Shown: in pieces, positions 41,039-50,845 of the stretch | How the letters are laid out: every line of letters starts with the position of its first letter | Position numbering within the stretch: position 1 is the first letter of the stretch | Assembly: GCF_009729055.1 (NCBI RefSeq) | Contig: NZ_CP045484.1 | Location: forward strand, 372,001-436,000 | Length of the DNA: 64,000 nucleotides | Direction of reading: 5' to 3' | Origin: Sulfurisphaera ohwakuensis | Lineage (GTDB): Archaea > Thermoproteota > Thermoprotei_A > Sulfolobales > Sulfolobaceae | Notes under the pieces: generated by a model | The model's database searches: none | What the model was told of the DNA's origin: nothing | What the model saw: the letters and a program-made list of their open reading frames with translations, nothing else | Program-made: the position numbers and the translations under genes

Positions 41039-41433
41039 CTTACTGCTTGTGCCGTACACTCTAAAATTTGTTTAGTTAATTGTGAGACGTGTTTTTCAAC
41101 AAAGTTTTTTAATGCGGGGATTTGAACATCAACTTCGTAATCAACATCATAAATTAATTCATGATTCTGAATTCTAACTAAACTTCTTACTGTAGCTTTT
41201 ACTCCAGCGCCTAATATTTCTATAACAGTTTCAGACCAATTATCTCCTTTATTAAAAGATTTGACTTCACCATCAGTTTCAATAGTTAAGAACCCTATTC
41301 TGCTTTTTGCTACAAATCTATTTTCCTCGATATCCTCAATACCTGGAACACAACGCAGTAAATTGTAATAACTAGAAATAAAAATTTCGGCTTTCTTTAT
41401 ATCATTTATTTTTATTTTTCCTTGTAATTTCAT
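41035..41433 (-). CDS. CoxG-like SRPBCC protein, divergent copy
   Basis: A 132-aa protein that looks like a divergent relative of the CoxG gene just upstream: same size, same order of strands, with CVPGIEDIEENRFVAKSRIGFLTIETDGEVKSF matching the CoxG CFPGLKSLNKEGDEYKV region. It should have the helix-grip SRPBCC fold. The start overlaps the CoxG stop (ATGA). A CoxG partner or paralog role is inferred. Confidence 0.75.
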   Translation of the reverse strand: MKLQGKIKINDIKKAEIFISSYYNLLRCVPGIEDIEENRFVAKSRIGFLTIETDGEVKSFNKGDNWSETVIEILGAGVKATVRSLVRIQNHELIYDVDYEVDVQIPALKNFVEKHVSQLTKQILECTAQAVS

Positions 41434-41864
41434 CTATTACTCGCCTTTGTTTTAATACATTCAAATAAATCATTTAAAATTTTATTAACGGCAGAATCCA
41501 TTAATCTAGCTCCTATTGAAGCTAATATACCACTCACTTTTACATCAGCAGAATACTTAAGCCTAGTAGGATTGTCTATTACAGTAACTAAAGCATTTAT
41601 ATCTACATTACTATTTAATCCGTTACCTTTCGCTACTAAAGTAACAGTTTTATTTTCTTTATCTATTTGGACGAATTTTACTGAAGCTTTATAATCTCCT
41701 TTTATAAACCCAATGCCGGTAGAGCCTACGACTTTATATTCATCTCCTTCTTTGTTTAGACTTTTTAGACCTGGAAAACATGATGCTATTTTTTCTGGGC
41801 TTGTAACATATTCCCATAATTCTTGGGAAGAGATAGGAACTTGAACTTCCCCTTCAAATTTCAT
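41430..41864 (-). CDS. coxG: CoxG family protein
   Basis: A 144-aa SRPBCC protein with the typical CoxG opening GEVQVPISSQELWEYVTSPEKIASCFPGLKSL and the ASIGARLMDSAVNKILNDLF C-terminal helix. CoxG proteins help recruit carbon-monoxide-dehydrogenase-type molybdenum hydroxylases to the membrane. Cox-type small and medium subunit genes lie 1 kb away, which supports a shared function. Confidence 0.85.
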   Translation of the reverse strand: MKFEGEVQVPISSQELWEYVTSPEKIASCFPGLKSLNKEGDEYKVVGSTGIGFIKGDYKASVKFVQIDKENKTVTLVAKGNGLNSNVDINALVTVIDNPTRLKYSADVKVSGILASIGARLMDSAVNKILNDLFECIKTKASNR

Positions 41865-41891
41865 AAACTATTATAACAAATAGTAGTATTT

Positions 41892-42449
41892 ATGAGAATT
41901 GGTGCTGTTGTACTAGCTGCAGGAGAAGCTAAACGATTTGGCAAAAATAAGCTTATCCAGAATTTTATGGGAAAACCGATCATAATAAGAGTTATAGAGT
42001 CAGTCAGTTTTTTAGATAGAGTAATAATTGTTGGTAAATACATAGAAGAATTGATACCATTTTTAAAGAATGAAATAGTTATCTATAACCCTAAATGGAT
42101 GCTGGGTATAAGTGAATCAATTAAGCTTGGGGTTAGGTTCTTCCAAGATTATGATGGTGTCTTAATAGTACTAGGAGATATGCCCCTATTAACTTCAGAG
42201 ACTATAAGAAAAATTATTGTAAATTTCAAAGAAAATTGTTCGGCTGTTGTTCCAGTGTATAATAATATTAGAGGAAATCCAGTTCTAATTTCAAGAAAAT
42301 TATACGAACAAGTTTTTTCATTATCTGGAGATATAGGAGCAAGAGAAATATTGAAAAAGAGAAGTGATTTGTGTTTTGTTGAATGTGGAGTAGAAGTTGT
42401 TACTGATGTTGATACGGAGTCTGACTTAACTTCTCTGCAGCAGCCTTAA
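41892..42449 (+). CDS. Molybdenum cofactor cytidylyltransferase-like (MocA)
   Basis: A 185-aa NTP transferase: [26 protein letters not shown] (nucleotide loop), [13 protein letters not shown] and [20 protein letters not shown]. MocA/MobA relatives attach CMP or GMP to molybdopterin. MocA makes the cytosine form used by Cox/xanthine-oxidase-type enzymes, consistent with the neighbouring subunits. It is divergent from coxG (27 bp) and overlaps the small-subunit gene by 50 bp convergently. Confidence 0.88.
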   Translation: MRIGAVVLAAGEAKRFGKNKLIQNFMGKPIIIRVIESVSFLDRVIIVGKYIEELIPFLKNEIVIYNPKWMLGISESIKLGVRFFQDYDGVLIVLGDMPLLTSETIRKIIVNFKENCSAVVPVYNNIRGNPVLISRKLYEQVFSLSGDIGAREILKKRSDLCFVECGVEVVTDVDTESDLTSLQQP

Positions 42450-42906
42450 TAGCTTTTACAATATTTTGATATCCAGTGCATCTACACAGGTTCCCAGATA
42501 TGCCTTCTCTTATTTCTTCCTCTGTTGGATTAGGTTTTTCCCTAAGTAGCCAATAAGCTTCCATTATCATACCAGGGGTGCAATACCCACATTGTAATGC
42601 GTGATTCTCCCAGAAAGCTTCTTGTATTGGATGAAGTTTTCCATCTTTAGTTAATCCTTCAACTGTAAGTATTTCTGCTCCATCTGCTTCTACTGCAAGC
42701 ACTGTGCATGATTTTACTGATTTTCCGTTCATAATTACCGTACAAGCACCACAATTTGAAGTATCACAACCAATATGTACTCCAGTAAATCCTAATTCTC
42801 TAAGTACATGAACTAATAATCTTCTAGGTTCAACTTCAGTCTCGTACTTTTCGCCATTTATCTTTAATGTAATTTTTACTTTTTGATCATTATTGATTAT
42901 TTTCAT
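42400..42906 (-). CDS. Molybdenum hydroxylase small subunit (2Fe-2S, CoxS/CutC type)
   Basis: A 168-aa protein with two 2Fe-2S domains: plant-ferredoxin-like [12 protein letters not shown] with a later Cys (KSCTV), and the helical CGYCTPGM...NLCRCTGY domain. It passes electrons in CO dehydrogenase or glyceraldehyde oxidoreductase-type enzymes. ATG 42906 has GGTGA 5 nt upstream; GTG 42915 is also open. It overlaps or abuts the FAD subunit gene upstream. Confidence 0.93.
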   Translation of the reverse strand: MKIINNDQKVKITLKINGEKYETEVEPRRLLVHVLRELGFTGVHIGCDTSNCGACTVIMNGKSVKSCTVLAVEADGAEILTVEGLTKDGKLHPIQEAFWENHALQCGYCTPGMIMEAYWLLREKPNPTEEEIREGISGNLCRCTGYQNIVKAIKAAAEKLSQTPYQHQ

Positions 42907-42911
42907 CTGTC

Positions 42912-43763
42912 TCACCTCTTTAACGCTGTAAGAATAGCTCTCTTAGTTAAAACTTTTACCATCTTTTTCTTATATTCAGCAGAGCCTCTTAAATCTGAAG
43001 TGGGGTTTGCACTCTCCATAGCTCTTGTTGCCGCTTTTTCAATTATCTCGTCATTTAACTTTTTACCGAGTAACTCTTCTTCAGCACCTTTTGCTCTAAC
43101 AGCTACATTATTTACTGCTGTTAATCCAATTCTAACATCTTCAATCACATCACCAGATAATTTTAGGAGTAATGCTACGCCAACTATAGCAAAATCTCCA
43201 GCTCTTCTTTCTAGCTTTTGATAAGAGAATTTGTAACCTTCAAATGTTGGAACCTGAATTTCAGTAACAAGTTCACCTGGATTTAAATCTGGAGTGAACA
43301 TGTCCTTTGCAAATGATTTAAAGTCAACCACTCTGTCTCCTTTTCTCCTTGTAATTTTTACTTTTGCATCCATTGCAATGAGAGCTGCTGGATAATCTGC
43401 AGAAGGATCTAAATGAGAAATACTACCCCCTATTGTTCCCATATTTCTTACTTGCGGATCTCCAATGTTACTAGCTGTTTCACTCAGTAGAGGTATTGAT
43501 GATTTCGAGATGTTATAATGCGTAGTTAATGCTCCGATTTTATATAAGTTACCATCTTTAGTAATATAACTTAAATTAGAGAATCTTCTGATTTCTACAA
43601 TATATGAAGGCCTTATTAATCTTAGTTTTAGCATTGGTATTAAACTATGACCACCAGCTAATGGTCTAGCGTCTTGATGTTCTTCTAAGAACTCTAAAGC
43701 TTCGTTTAGATTATCTGGAATAACATATCCAAACTTTGGCGGATACACAAAATTAGGTAACAA
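42912..43763 (-). CDS. Molybdenum hydroxylase medium subunit (FAD, CoxM/CutB type)
   Basis: A 283-aa FAD subunit with [41 protein letters not shown] and a C-terminal CO-dehydrogenase flavoprotein domain ([19 protein letters not shown]). It takes electrons from the 2Fe-2S subunit. The large molybdopterin subunit is not encoded within the window on either side, so it must be located elsewhere. Start is TTG 43763. Confidence 0.93.
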   Translation of the reverse strand: MLPNFVYPPKFGYVIPDNLNEALEFLEEHQDARPLAGGHSLIPMLKLRLIRPSYIVEIRRFSNLSYITKDGNLYKIGALTTHYNISKSSIPLLSETASNIGDPQVRNMGTIGGSISHLDPSADYPAALIAMDAKVKITRRKGDRVVDFKSFAKDMFTPDLNPGELVTEIQVPTFEGYKFSYQKLERRAGDFAIVGVALLLKLSGDVIEDVRIGLTAVNNVAVRAKGAEEELLGKKLNDEIIEKAATRAMESANPTSDLRGSAEYKKKMVKVLTKRAILTALKR

Positions 43764-43765
43764 AC

Positions 43766-43909
43766 TTATTTAATATATTTTTCTGGTCTCTTTTTGAATT
43801 CAGCCATGCACATCGGACTACAAAAATAATAAGTTTTTCCCTTATAGGTAAACTTATAAGGAGTGGAATCTTCTACATCCATTCCACAAACAGGATCTTT
43901 AATTTTCAT
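43766..43909 (-). CDS. YHS-domain protein
   Basis: A 47-aa YHS domain: [31 protein letters not shown]. It contains the three cysteines and is proposed to bind metal. ATG 43909 gives the standard YHS start; the frame remains open to TTG 43951, inside the SUMT gene end. It lies 2 nt before the CoxM gene and is probably co-transcribed with it. Role could be copper or heavy-metal handling, or cofactor assembly. Confidence 0.85.
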   Translation of the reverse strand: MKIKDPVCGMDVEDSTPYKFTYKGKTYYFCSPMCMAEFKKRPEKYIK

Positions 43910-43935
43910 ATTTTTAAAGTTCTCATATAATGTTT

Positions 43936-44655
43936 TTAAGTTAACTTCCAAAGTTTCTCTCTTAATTTCACAACATCTCCAACAACAATTATTGCAGGAG
44001 GTCTTATTTCATGGTCTATTATTAGTTTAGATAAGTCTTTTAGCCTTCCCGTTATAACTCTTTGTTTTTCAGTTGTACCGTTCTCTATAATAGCTACATA
44101 TTCCTCATAATCTCTCACTGAGAGTAAAATTCTCTCTAATTGTTCTATTACGTGAATCCCCATCAAGATTATTAGAGTTCCTTCTCTTGGAATATAACTT
44201 GCATCAATGATTTTATTATCAGCCCTAGTCCCTGTAATTACTGTAAAGCTAGAGGAGTTTGTTAATCTGCTTGTAACTGGAATGCCCGCATAAGCCGGCA
44301 CTGCAATAGCACTACTTACTCCCGGAACTACTTCGCATTCAATTCCGTGAGATAGTACGTAAATACACTCTTCTTCTCCCCTTCCGAAAACATAAGGATC
44401 TCCCCCCTTTAATCTCACAACAATGCTATTTGTCTTTGCTTTTTCTACTAAGAGTTCATTTATATAATCTTGAAGTTTTGAGTCCCCTATCTCTTTTCCT
44501 ACATATATAAGCTCTGCTTTTGTATCTTCTAATAACGTCTTTGGAACTAATCTATCATAAATAATTACATCAGCCTTTTTTATCAAGTTATAAGCCTTAA
44601 GTGTAATTAGCTCAGGATCTCCTGGACCTGCACCTACAATAAAAACCTTTCCCAT
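43936..44655 (-). CDS. cobA: Uroporphyrinogen-III C-methyltransferase
   Basis: A 239-aa SUMT with [41 protein letters not shown] and [19 protein letters not shown]. It makes precorrin-2 from uroporphyrinogen III using SAM, the entry to siroheme, heme d1-type heme and cobalamin. Cobalamin is needed by the mutase at 36 kb. The ATG overlaps the preceding membrane-protein stop (TGATG). Confidence 0.93.
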   Translation of the reverse strand: MGKVFIVGAGPGDPELITLKAYNLIKKADVIIYDRLVPKTLLEDTKAELIYVGKEIGDSKLQDYINELLVEKAKTNSIVVRLKGGDPYVFGRGEEECIYVLSHGIECEVVPGVSSAIAVPAYAGIPVTSRLTNSSSFTVITGTRADNKIIDASYIPREGTLIILMGIHVIEQLERILLSVRDYEEYVAIIENGTTEKQRVITGRLKDLSKLIIDHEIRPPAIIVVGDVVKLREKLWKLT

Positions 44656-45293
44656 CAAATTGCCTTTACTTTTTTAATTATATAAACCCCAAATAATATT
44701 CCTTCAGGAAATTTCAGACCGAACACTAGAAGTAGTATATAATTTACAATGATGGTTTCTGGGAAACCAAACATGTTGGCTGCATCATAAACTATAAAGA
44801 AGTATAAAATATCAGCTAAAAAACCTAGACTATATATTATTATCTTCTCTATAAACTTAAATGATGATATAAAATAGCCTATTAAAAATCCGGCAATAGC
44901 CATAGAAGTAAATGATCCAGCAAAAAGTATCTGATTTTCTTCTTCAATCCTAAACATATATGGTGTCAACCAAGGGATTATAATTGCTAAACTTAGTACA
45001 AAGGCTATTATTGAGTATTTTCTTAATGCTATTGAAATTACTGGTATTCTCTCACCTTGATCGTCTTCTACGTATTTATCCTTACTAGATGAATTTAGTA
45101 CATACCATCCTAGAATTCCACTACCCAAAATAGGCCCTTGATAGGAGAGTAACTTTATTATTGGATCTCCAAATACATAAACTATAACTGAAACAAGAAG
45201 AATTACTAAACTACTATATTTGGCCAATGCAAGATAGTTCATAAATATATAAACTAATTCACTTCTAAAATGCTTTTTCATTGGCTTAGACAA
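44655..45293 (-). CDS. Hypothetical membrane protein, 212 aa
   Basis: I do not recognise the family. Six hydrophobic segments are visible, including [45 protein letters not shown] and [14 protein letters not shown] loop after the second carries charged [13 protein letters not shown]. Start is TTG 45293 or ATG 45281. It is the first gene of the unit that continues with cobA, the YHS protein and the Cox-type subunits, so a membrane role for that system is possible. Confidence 0.7.
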   Translation of the reverse strand: MSKPMKKHFRSELVYIFMNYLALAKYSSLVILLVSVIVYVFGDPIIKLLSYQGPILGSGILGWYVLNSSSKDKYVEDDQGERIPVISIALRKYSIIAFVLSLAIIIPWLTPYMFRIEEENQILFAGSFTSMAIAGFLIGYFISSFKFIEKIIIYSLGFLADILYFFIVYDAANMFGFPETIIVNYILLLVFGLKFPEGILFGVYIIKKVKAI

Positions 45294-45334
45294 TTTAACT
45301 TAGATTGTAAAAAATCTATTAAGACCTAAGTGAT

Positions 45335-45574
45335 TTATGGAAGATATACTTTGTATACGATTTTATCCCCTTCATCAGATTTTGATAATATTTTAACTCC
45401 TTTTTCCTTCATAGCTTCTGCCCACATTTCAACTTGATCCGCTTGTAATCCCTTTAACGCTATAATTTCAATCTCCTGATTCCCTCCTTCACTAAGCCAA
45501 AACCTCATTATACTTAGAGCAGGAGAGTTACTTCCACACTTAGTATCACTTTGTCTTAAATCTAGTACTTTCAT
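45335..45574 (-). CDS. TusA/SirA-like small protein with CGSN motif
   Basis: A 79-aa protein with the TusA-like order: strand KVLDLRQ, cysteine motif CGSN, helix SIMRFWLSEG, strand EIEIIALKG, helix ADQVEMWAEAMKEKG, last strand IVYKVYL. TusA carries sulfur on a Cys in a CP motif; here it is CGSN. A second, shorter CGSN protein is encoded at 25375-25569. ATG 45574 overlaps the SIS gene stop (TGATG), so the two genes are one operon. Confidence 0.7.
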   Translation of the reverse strand: MKVLDLRQSDTKCGSNSPALSIMRFWLSEGGNQEIEIIALKGLQADQVEMWAEAMKEKGVKILSKSDEGDKIVYKVYLP

Positions 45575-46401
45575 CAATATATCATCTCAGAACTAATATT
45601 TAGGATCTTTTCATCTTCAAGGAAATAAATTCTATTCCAATTATCTCTTTTCATTTTATAAATTATTGATGATAAAATAACTCTAATGTTACAGAACGCA
45701 CCTACGCATCCAGTCTCTTCTACTATCGTAAAATCAATCAATTTATATAGTTTATTTTCTCTCTCGTCACCAGAAGATAATATTATAATATTTCTATTTC
45801 TTGAGGAGAATATAGGAGAATGCATAAATAATTCGAGTCTTTCGTAATTAGATGGTATACCAAAAACCTCAGCCATTTTTAAACTACTGAAATATGCTAC
45901 GCCATAATTTTCCGATTTACCTATAAAGAAGGGACTATTATCTAGATTAATAACCTTATTTACTCTCTCTTTATCTTCTTCAAATCTAAACATAGAATAA
46001 AGAGCTGATAATGACATTAGGAAGGATAAAAAACCTGGAAGTTTAGCTTTGGACCTATAAGGTAATATAACGACGTCATTAACTTCTTTAGCGAGTGGTG
46101 ATTCCGAATTTGCTGTAATTCCAATAACCTTAACACCCTTACTTCTTAACTTTTTAGCTAGAATTACGTTATACCTTGTTTTTCCAGAGACAGATACGAT
46201 AACAGTTGGTTTAGTAATATTAACCTCTAATGCCTCATAAGGGTCTAAAACTGTTATTTTCCTCTTACTTTTCCCTTCTATGACTAAACCGCTAGCGTAA
46301 GAATCTCCAGATCCTACTATATACGCCTCATCTAGTTGAATATGAGAATCTACTTGATAGTTAGTATTTAATTCCTCCTCGAGTAACTTGATATAGTTCA
46401 T
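45574..46401 (-). CDS. SIS-domain sugar phosphate-binding protein
   Basis: A 275-aa SIS protein with AYIVGSGDSYASGLV, TVIVSVSGKTRYNVILAKKLRSKGVKVIGITANSESPLAKEV and a second, weaker half. This resembles the isomerase part of GlmS and PGI/PMI-like enzymes. No amidotransferase domain is present. Substrate unknown. It is divergent from the amidohydrolase-like gene by 25 bp. Confidence 0.82.
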   Translation of the reverse strand: MNYIKLLEEELNTNYQVDSHIQLDEAYIVGSGDSYASGLVIEGKSKRKITVLDPYEALEVNITKPTVIVSVSGKTRYNVILAKKLRSKGVKVIGITANSESPLAKEVNDVVILPYRSKAKLPGFLSFLMSLSALYSMFRFEEDKERVNKVINLDNSPFFIGKSENYGVAYFSSLKMAEVFGIPSNYERLELFMHSPIFSSRNRNIIILSSGDERENKLYKLIDFTIVEETGCVGAFCNIRVILSSIIYKMKRDNWNRIYFLEDEKILNISSEMIY

Positions 46402-46426
46402 ATAATATTATTTAGGTGTTGTTCAA

Positions 46427-47593
46427 ATGAAAAGCATAATTAGAGCTGGAATAGCGTTAGGGGCAGATAATCCCTTAAAGAAAGTATACGTTGGTGTTAA
46501 TGAAGGAAAAATAGAAGTTGTAAGTAATGAAGAGTTAGCTGGTTATGAGGATGCTGAGTTAGATATAGGCGGATGGGATAGGCTTCTATCACCTGGATTT
46601 ATTTCTATCCATACTTTCATTACTTTATATCCTTTTAGATTTAGAATATTTTATGGAAAAATTAATGCTAATGATCTTCTTTCAGTTATGAGTAATAATG
46701 ATGTATATCATTTAGCTCTTTTAGGGGCATATCATTTGTTAAGATCCGGCGTTACCACTGTTGTATTTAGCGATAAATATCCAGACCCCGTAGCTAGAGC
46801 TGTAACTAATGTAGGTTTAAGACCAATTATTGCTATTCCGGTAGGGTGCAATAACTCTCCAGATGATTGGGAAAAGGAGTTTAAGGCAATGTATAACAGA
46901 TGGTCACATTCTGGAAGTAACAACGTTATTTTAAAACTATGTGACCAAAGCCTTAGTAAAGAGGTTTTTGACGTAGCAAAAAGTACTAACATAGTTGTAC
47001 TAGTTGAACGAACTGTTAATTTATCAAGTTTTAGAAAAGATGAGTTGCCGGAAAATATAATAGCACTTGGAGGTGGATCAAGAAGTGATCTTGATTATAT
47101 AAAGAAATATAAGATATATTTATCTTTCACCCCTTCGTTAGAAATCTCTAGGTTTCCATTAAGTGAATATAAACCATCTTTGGCATTAGACCTTGTTCCT
47201 TCATTTGATATAAGACAAGAGATTGCCTTAGCTTCAACTAGATTAATGTTAACACCTGAAGAAGCTTTTAGATCGATAACCATTTGGGGTCATCAGCAAC
47301 TTGGTTTAAACGCCGGCTATTTAGGTATTAATAGTGATGCTGACTTGATTATCTATGAATATAGAGAACCGCCAGCTTTTCCATTAGATTATAATTCCCC
47401 CTATGAATCCTTGATATATTCTGGTTATAACATAGAAACTGTATTTGTAGGTGGAGAAAGCGTATTAGATGGTGGAGTACCTCTAAATGTGGGATTAAAG
47501 GATGTAGAAGAAGGATTAAGGAGGGTAGAGGAAATTGATAAAAGACTTGGTGAAAGAATTAGGTCTCTGGAAAAGAGTAGAGATAATAGGTGA
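46427..47593 (+). CDS. Amidohydrolase-like protein with missing metal ligands
   Basis: A 388-aa protein of the amidohydrolase superfamily. [61 protein letters not shown] and the [12 protein letters not shown] end match the family. The HxH metal pair at the end of strand 1 is reduced to a single His (SIHTF), and no His pair is evident in the middle, where VVLVERT and LYLSF-like LSFTPS stand. It may be inactive or use other chemistry. The 3' end overlaps the Trm5-like gene by up to 59 nt. Confidence 0.75.
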   Translation: MKSIIRAGIALGADNPLKKVYVGVNEGKIEVVSNEELAGYEDAELDIGGWDRLLSPGFISIHTFITLYPFRFRIFYGKINANDLLSVMSNNDVYHLALLGAYHLLRSGVTTVVFSDKYPDPVARAVTNVGLRPIIAIPVGCNNSPDDWEKEFKAMYNRWSHSGSNNVILKLCDQSLSKEVFDVAKSTNIVVLVERTVNLSSFRKDELPENIIALGGGSRSDLDYIKKYKIYLSFTPSLEISRFPLSEYKPSLALDLVPSFDIRQEIALASTRLMLTPEEAFRSITIWGHQQLGLNAGYLGINSDADLIIYEYREPPAFPLDYNSPYESLIYSGYNIETVFVGGESVLDGGVPLNVGLKDVEEGLRRVEEIDKRLGERIRSLEKSRDNR

Positions 47594-48302
47594 TATAGCA
47601 GTAATAGGAATACCTTTTGATAAAACCCCAGAAGATGTTAAGCCATTTGCTGAGGAATTACTTAGGAAGCTTACATATATTAAGGCAGTTTGGGGAAGAT
47701 ATAGGGATACCCATGGTGATTATAGATTATCTACGTTAGTTCATTTGGCTGGTGAAAAAAGAAGTGAAACTATATATAAAGAGCATGGTTGCAGGTACTT
47801 TTTAGATATAACAAAGGTCTTTTTCTCTGCTAAATTGTCATATGAGCACCTAAGGATAGCTAAGGAAGTAAAAAGTGGTGAGATAATTATAAATATGTTC
47901 GCTGGATATGGACCTTTTTCTATCCTATCTTATATCTTAGGAAAACCAAAGATTGTTTATTCTATAGATATTAATCCTTTTGCATATTACTATATGATGG
48001 TTAATATTGATCTTAATAAAGCGTACGGTGTTATTCCAATATATGGTAATGCTTTCGAAAAAATAAATTATTTACCAACAGCTGATAGGATAATTTCCCC
48101 TTTGCCAGAGAAAGCTGAAGAAGCTTTTAAAGTAGCGTGGGATCATGTGAAAAGTGGTGGAATAGTTCATTTATTTACTGAAGTAGAGGGTGAGGATCCT
48201 TTAAACAAGATAAAAGATATGTATCCAAACGTGATTTTTGCGAGGATTGTGAGAAGTGTAAAACCAAAAGTTTATCATGTAGTTGTAGATATAAGAAAAT
48301 AA
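47535..48302 (+). CDS. Trm5-family tRNA (guanine37-N1)/wyosine methyltransferase
   Basis: A 255-aa methyltransferase of the Trm5/TYW2 class. [26 protein letters not shown] (SAM site) and [21 protein letters not shown] are clear. The usual NPPY/NLPK loop reads SPLPEKAEE. Short archaeal Trm5 forms act on G37 or on wyosine intermediates in tRNA-Phe. TTG 47535 is the first start; TTG 47547 or GTG 47550 also fit, which would shorten the overlap with the previous gene. Confidence 0.8.
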   Translation: MIKDLVKELGLWKRVEIIGDIAVIGIPFDKTPEDVKPFAEELLRKLTYIKAVWGRYRDTHGDYRLSTLVHLAGEKRSETIYKEHGCRYFLDITKVFFSAKLSYEHLRIAKEVKSGEIIINMFAGYGPFSILSYILGKPKIVYSIDINPFAYYYMMVNIDLNKAYGVIPIYGNAFEKINYLPTADRIISPLPEKAEEAFKVAWDHVKSGGIVHLFTEVEGEDPLNKIKDMYPNVIFARIVRSVKPKVYHVVVDIRK

Positions 48303-48523
48303 TGGATATTTACACAATAATGTTATTAGGTTATCAAGTTTCTCAGAAAAAGACTATCAGTGCTGGTATATATACGATTAAATTTCATAGAAGAAGGAAA
48401 AATAACACATACATGTACATAGTAGAATTAGAAATTGAAGGAAAAGTAATAGAAAGAGGAATTTTTAGTGAATATTCTAACGCGGTAATATATGCTGGTG
48501 AGATTTTTAGCCGTTTTCGTTAA
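48302..48523 (+). CDS. Hypothetical protein, 73 aa
   Basis: I do not recognise the family. It is mostly beta (TISAGIYTIKFHRRRKNN, MYIVELEIEGKVIERGIF) and ends in a helix, pI basic. Its ATG overlaps the Trm5-like stop by one base, which supports a real, co-translated gene. It could be a small RNA-binding partner of the methyltransferase; this is a guess. Confidence 0.6.
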   Translation: MDIYTIMLLGYQVSQKKTISAGIYTIKFHRRRKNNTYMYIVELEIEGKVIERGIFSEYSNAVIYAGEIFSRFR

Positions 48524-48534
48524 TGCTTATAAAT
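48524..48534 (+). promoter_or_regulatory. TATA box (TGCTTATAAAT) for the glutamine synthetase-like gene
   Basis: TGCTTATAAAT starts at the stop of the 73-aa gene and is centred about 25 bp before GTG 48553, predicting a leaderless mRNA. Confidence 0.55.
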
Positions 48535-48552
48535 TGAATAAGTTAATTAGTT

Positions 48553-49842
48553 GTGAGAAAGTTGCTTAGAGACGAAGTCCTCGAAGTTCTAAAAAGTGGA
48601 AGGGTAGATTACGTTAGAGTAGTATTTGCTGACATTTTAGGAAACAGTAGAGGAAGGTCTTTGAGAAGGATTGAGTTTGAAAAATCATTAAATAAAGGTA
48701 TAGAGTATTCAGAAGCACTTCTTTATCTTGATTATAAAGATACTCCAATAAAGCAAAGATATGGTGATATTTTTGCAGTTCCAGATATAAGTACATTCGT
48801 ATTAATACCATATTTAGAGAGAACAGCCAGAGTATTATCTTTCTTGACTACACAAGATAATTCTCCTCATCCCTTATGCACAAGATCGTTATTAACAAGA
48901 TCAATTGATAAACTTGGTGAACTTGGTTATAATATCAAAGTTGCTTTTGAACCTACTTTCTACCTAATTAATTTCAAAGATGGGAAGCCAGTTCCAGCAG
49001 ATGAAGCTAGAGCGTTCTCATCTGAAGGACTTATGGAACAACAGAATTTTCTTAGAGACCTTATTAAATATTTAGAAAGTGTAAATATTCAAGTTCAATA
49101 TATAAATAAGCATTATGCACCAGGGCAATACGAAATAACTTTCAGTATGGGTGAGGCATTAGAAGAAGCAGATTCCTTGATTACAGCTAGAGAAATCATT
49201 AGAGATACTGCGAGACTATACCATTTATATTCAACATTCATGCCAAAACCATTTAAAGAGTACCCAAGTAGTAGCATGGATATTTACATAAAATTGGTTG
49301 ACACACAGAATAAGTCTGTAGGTGTTGATACTTCGGATCCTAGAGGATTAGGATTAAGCAAGATACTATATTCTTTCTTAGCGGGTATATTAGAACATAT
49401 TTCCTCTATACTGGCTATAGCTGCCCCAACCATAAATTCTTATAAGAGATACAGAGAAGTAGTTACACCCAATGTTGCTGGTATAGGGAATGAAAGACAT
49501 TTTATAATTAGAATACCATCTACATATAGAGATTTAGGTGTTTTCGAATTTAGATTAGCTGATCCCTTAGCTAATCCATACTTATTACTTTCATCGATGA
49601 TATTTGCTGGGATTGATGGAATAGAGAAAGGACTTGATGTTGATGTTAACTATGAAGTTAGCACTCTTCCGACAAATCTTAAGGAGGCGTTATATAAGCT
49701 CGATAGTGATACAAAACTAAAATATTACCTTGGAAAAGAATTAGTAGATACCTTCATTGAATTGAAGAAGAAAGAAATTGAAGATTACGAAAAAGAAATA
49801 ACAGAGTGGGAAATTAATTCTTATCTTAAGTCTGGATGGTAA
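48553..49842 (+). CDS. Glutamine synthetase family protein, divergent active site
   Basis: A 429-aa GS-fold protein. The beta-grasp start ([20 protein letters not shown]), [18 protein letters not shown] and [15 protein letters not shown] follow the family. Two sites are altered: the canonical NGSGMHxHxSL reads [11 protein letters not shown], losing its histidines, and the NRSxxxRIP loop reads [11 protein letters not shown]. It may act on another amine or acid, as gamma-glutamylamine synthetases do, and not make glutamine. Full length for the family. Confidence 0.8.
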   Translation: MRKLLRDEVLEVLKSGRVDYVRVVFADILGNSRGRSLRRIEFEKSLNKGIEYSEALLYLDYKDTPIKQRYGDIFAVPDISTFVLIPYLERTARVLSFLTTQDNSPHPLCTRSLLTRSIDKLGELGYNIKVAFEPTFYLINFKDGKPVPADEARAFSSEGLMEQQNFLRDLIKYLESVNIQVQYINKHYAPGQYEITFSMGEALEEADSLITAREIIRDTARLYHLYSTFMPKPFKEYPSSSMDIYIKLVDTQNKSVGVDTSDPRGLGLSKILYSFLAGILEHISSILAIAAPTINSYKRYREVVTPNVAGIGNERHFIIRIPSTYRDLGVFEFRLADPLANPYLLLSSMIFAGIDGIEKGLDVDVNYEVSTLPTNLKEALYKLDSDTKLKYYLGKELVDTFIELKKKEIEDYEKEITEWEINSYLKSGW

Positions 49843-49843
49843 T

Positions 49844-50845
49844 ATGAAAGCTGCTGTCTTCAGAGAAATAGGTAAACCATTAAGCATAGAAGATGTTCAG
49901 TTGCCCCGTTTAGAGTCCGATAAGGAAGTATTATTAAAGGTTAAAGCTACTGGTGTTTGTCATGGGGACTTACATGTAATAATGGGAGACTGGCAACACG
50001 AAGTACCCGTTAACACCCCAATTATTTTAGGTCATGAAATAATAGGTGAAGTAGTTGAAGGAGGAACAAAATTCCAAAAAGGGGATTTAGTTATGGTATA
50101 CAATGCTTTTGGTTGTAAAGAATGTAAACATTGCAAGGCGGGGTATTATCAATTCTGTGAAAGAGTAAAAGTGTTGGGAGTTCATTTAAATGGGGGATTC
50201 GCAGAATATGTGAAAGTACCCGATGAAGATTTCCTTATGAGAGTTGAAGGTAACCCAATTCAATTAGCCCCTTTGGCAGATGCTGGAGTAACAGCATATA
50301 GTGCAACTAGAGGTATAAAAGAAGGTGATAAGGTTTTAGTTGTTGGGACTGGAGCTGTTGCACTTTTAGCAATACAAATTTTAAAAAGTCTTAAAGCTGA
50401 GGTAAGTGTAGTTAGTCGTAATCCAACAAGGTTGGCTAAAGCTGAAGAACTTGGTGCTGACCATGTATATTATAGGAAAAAAACTTTTCCATCATTATAT
50501 ACCTCTATAGTAGGAAAAAAATTTGATTATATTATAGATTTTGTGGGATCTGACGAAACTCTTGATGAAGTAGCATGGCTTTTAGATAGAAGAGGTGAAC
50601 TTAGAATAGTAGGCGAATTTGGAGGACAATTATCCATTCCAGAACAATTATTAGTGTTAAGAGGACTTAAAGTACAAGGAATTCTTTATGGTACTATGGA
50701 TGATATGAAAGGGGTAATTAATCTTTATAATTCTGGTAAGTTAAAAACTCTTGCCGTACCTTATTATCTAGATGAAATAAATGATGCCTTAAATGATTTA
50801 ATGCAAGAGAGAATTTTGGGAAGGGCTGTTATAATTCCTTCTTAG
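49844..50845 (+). CDS. Zinc-containing alcohol dehydrogenase
   Basis: A 333-aa medium-chain dehydrogenase. Catalytic zinc ligands are in [20 protein letters not shown] and a later position; the structural zinc uses four cysteines in [16 protein letters not shown]. The NAD(P) motif [13 protein letters not shown] is present. Substrate unknown. Starts 1 nt after the GS-like gene stop. The end overlaps rtcA by 17 bp. Confidence 0.92.
   Translation: MKAAVFREIGKPLSIEDVQLPRLESDKEVLLKVKATGVCHGDLHVIMGDWQHEVPVNTPIILGHEIIGEVVEGGTKFQKGDLVMVYNAFGCKECKHCKAGYYQFCERVKVLGVHLNGGFAEYVKVPDEDFLMRVEGNPIQLAPLADAGVTAYSATRGIKEGDKVLVVGTGAVALLAIQILKSLKAEVSVVSRNPTRLAKAEELGADHVYYRKKTFPSLYTSIVGKKFDYIIDFVGSDETLDEVAWLLDRRGELRIVGEFGGQLSIPEQLLVLRGLKVQGILYGTMDDMKGVINLYNSGKLKTLAVPYYLDEINDALNDLMQERILGRAVIIPS

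Noticed and set aside
42400-42449. Frameshift suspected from the 50-bp convergent overlap of MocA and the small subunit
   Set aside because: Both proteins have normal family length and intact C-terminal motifs, so the overlap appears genuine.
42883-43221. Plus-strand 112-codon frame opposite CoxM
   Set aside because: It is the antisense of a clear FAD subunit and has a serine/phenylalanine-rich composition typical of shadow frames.
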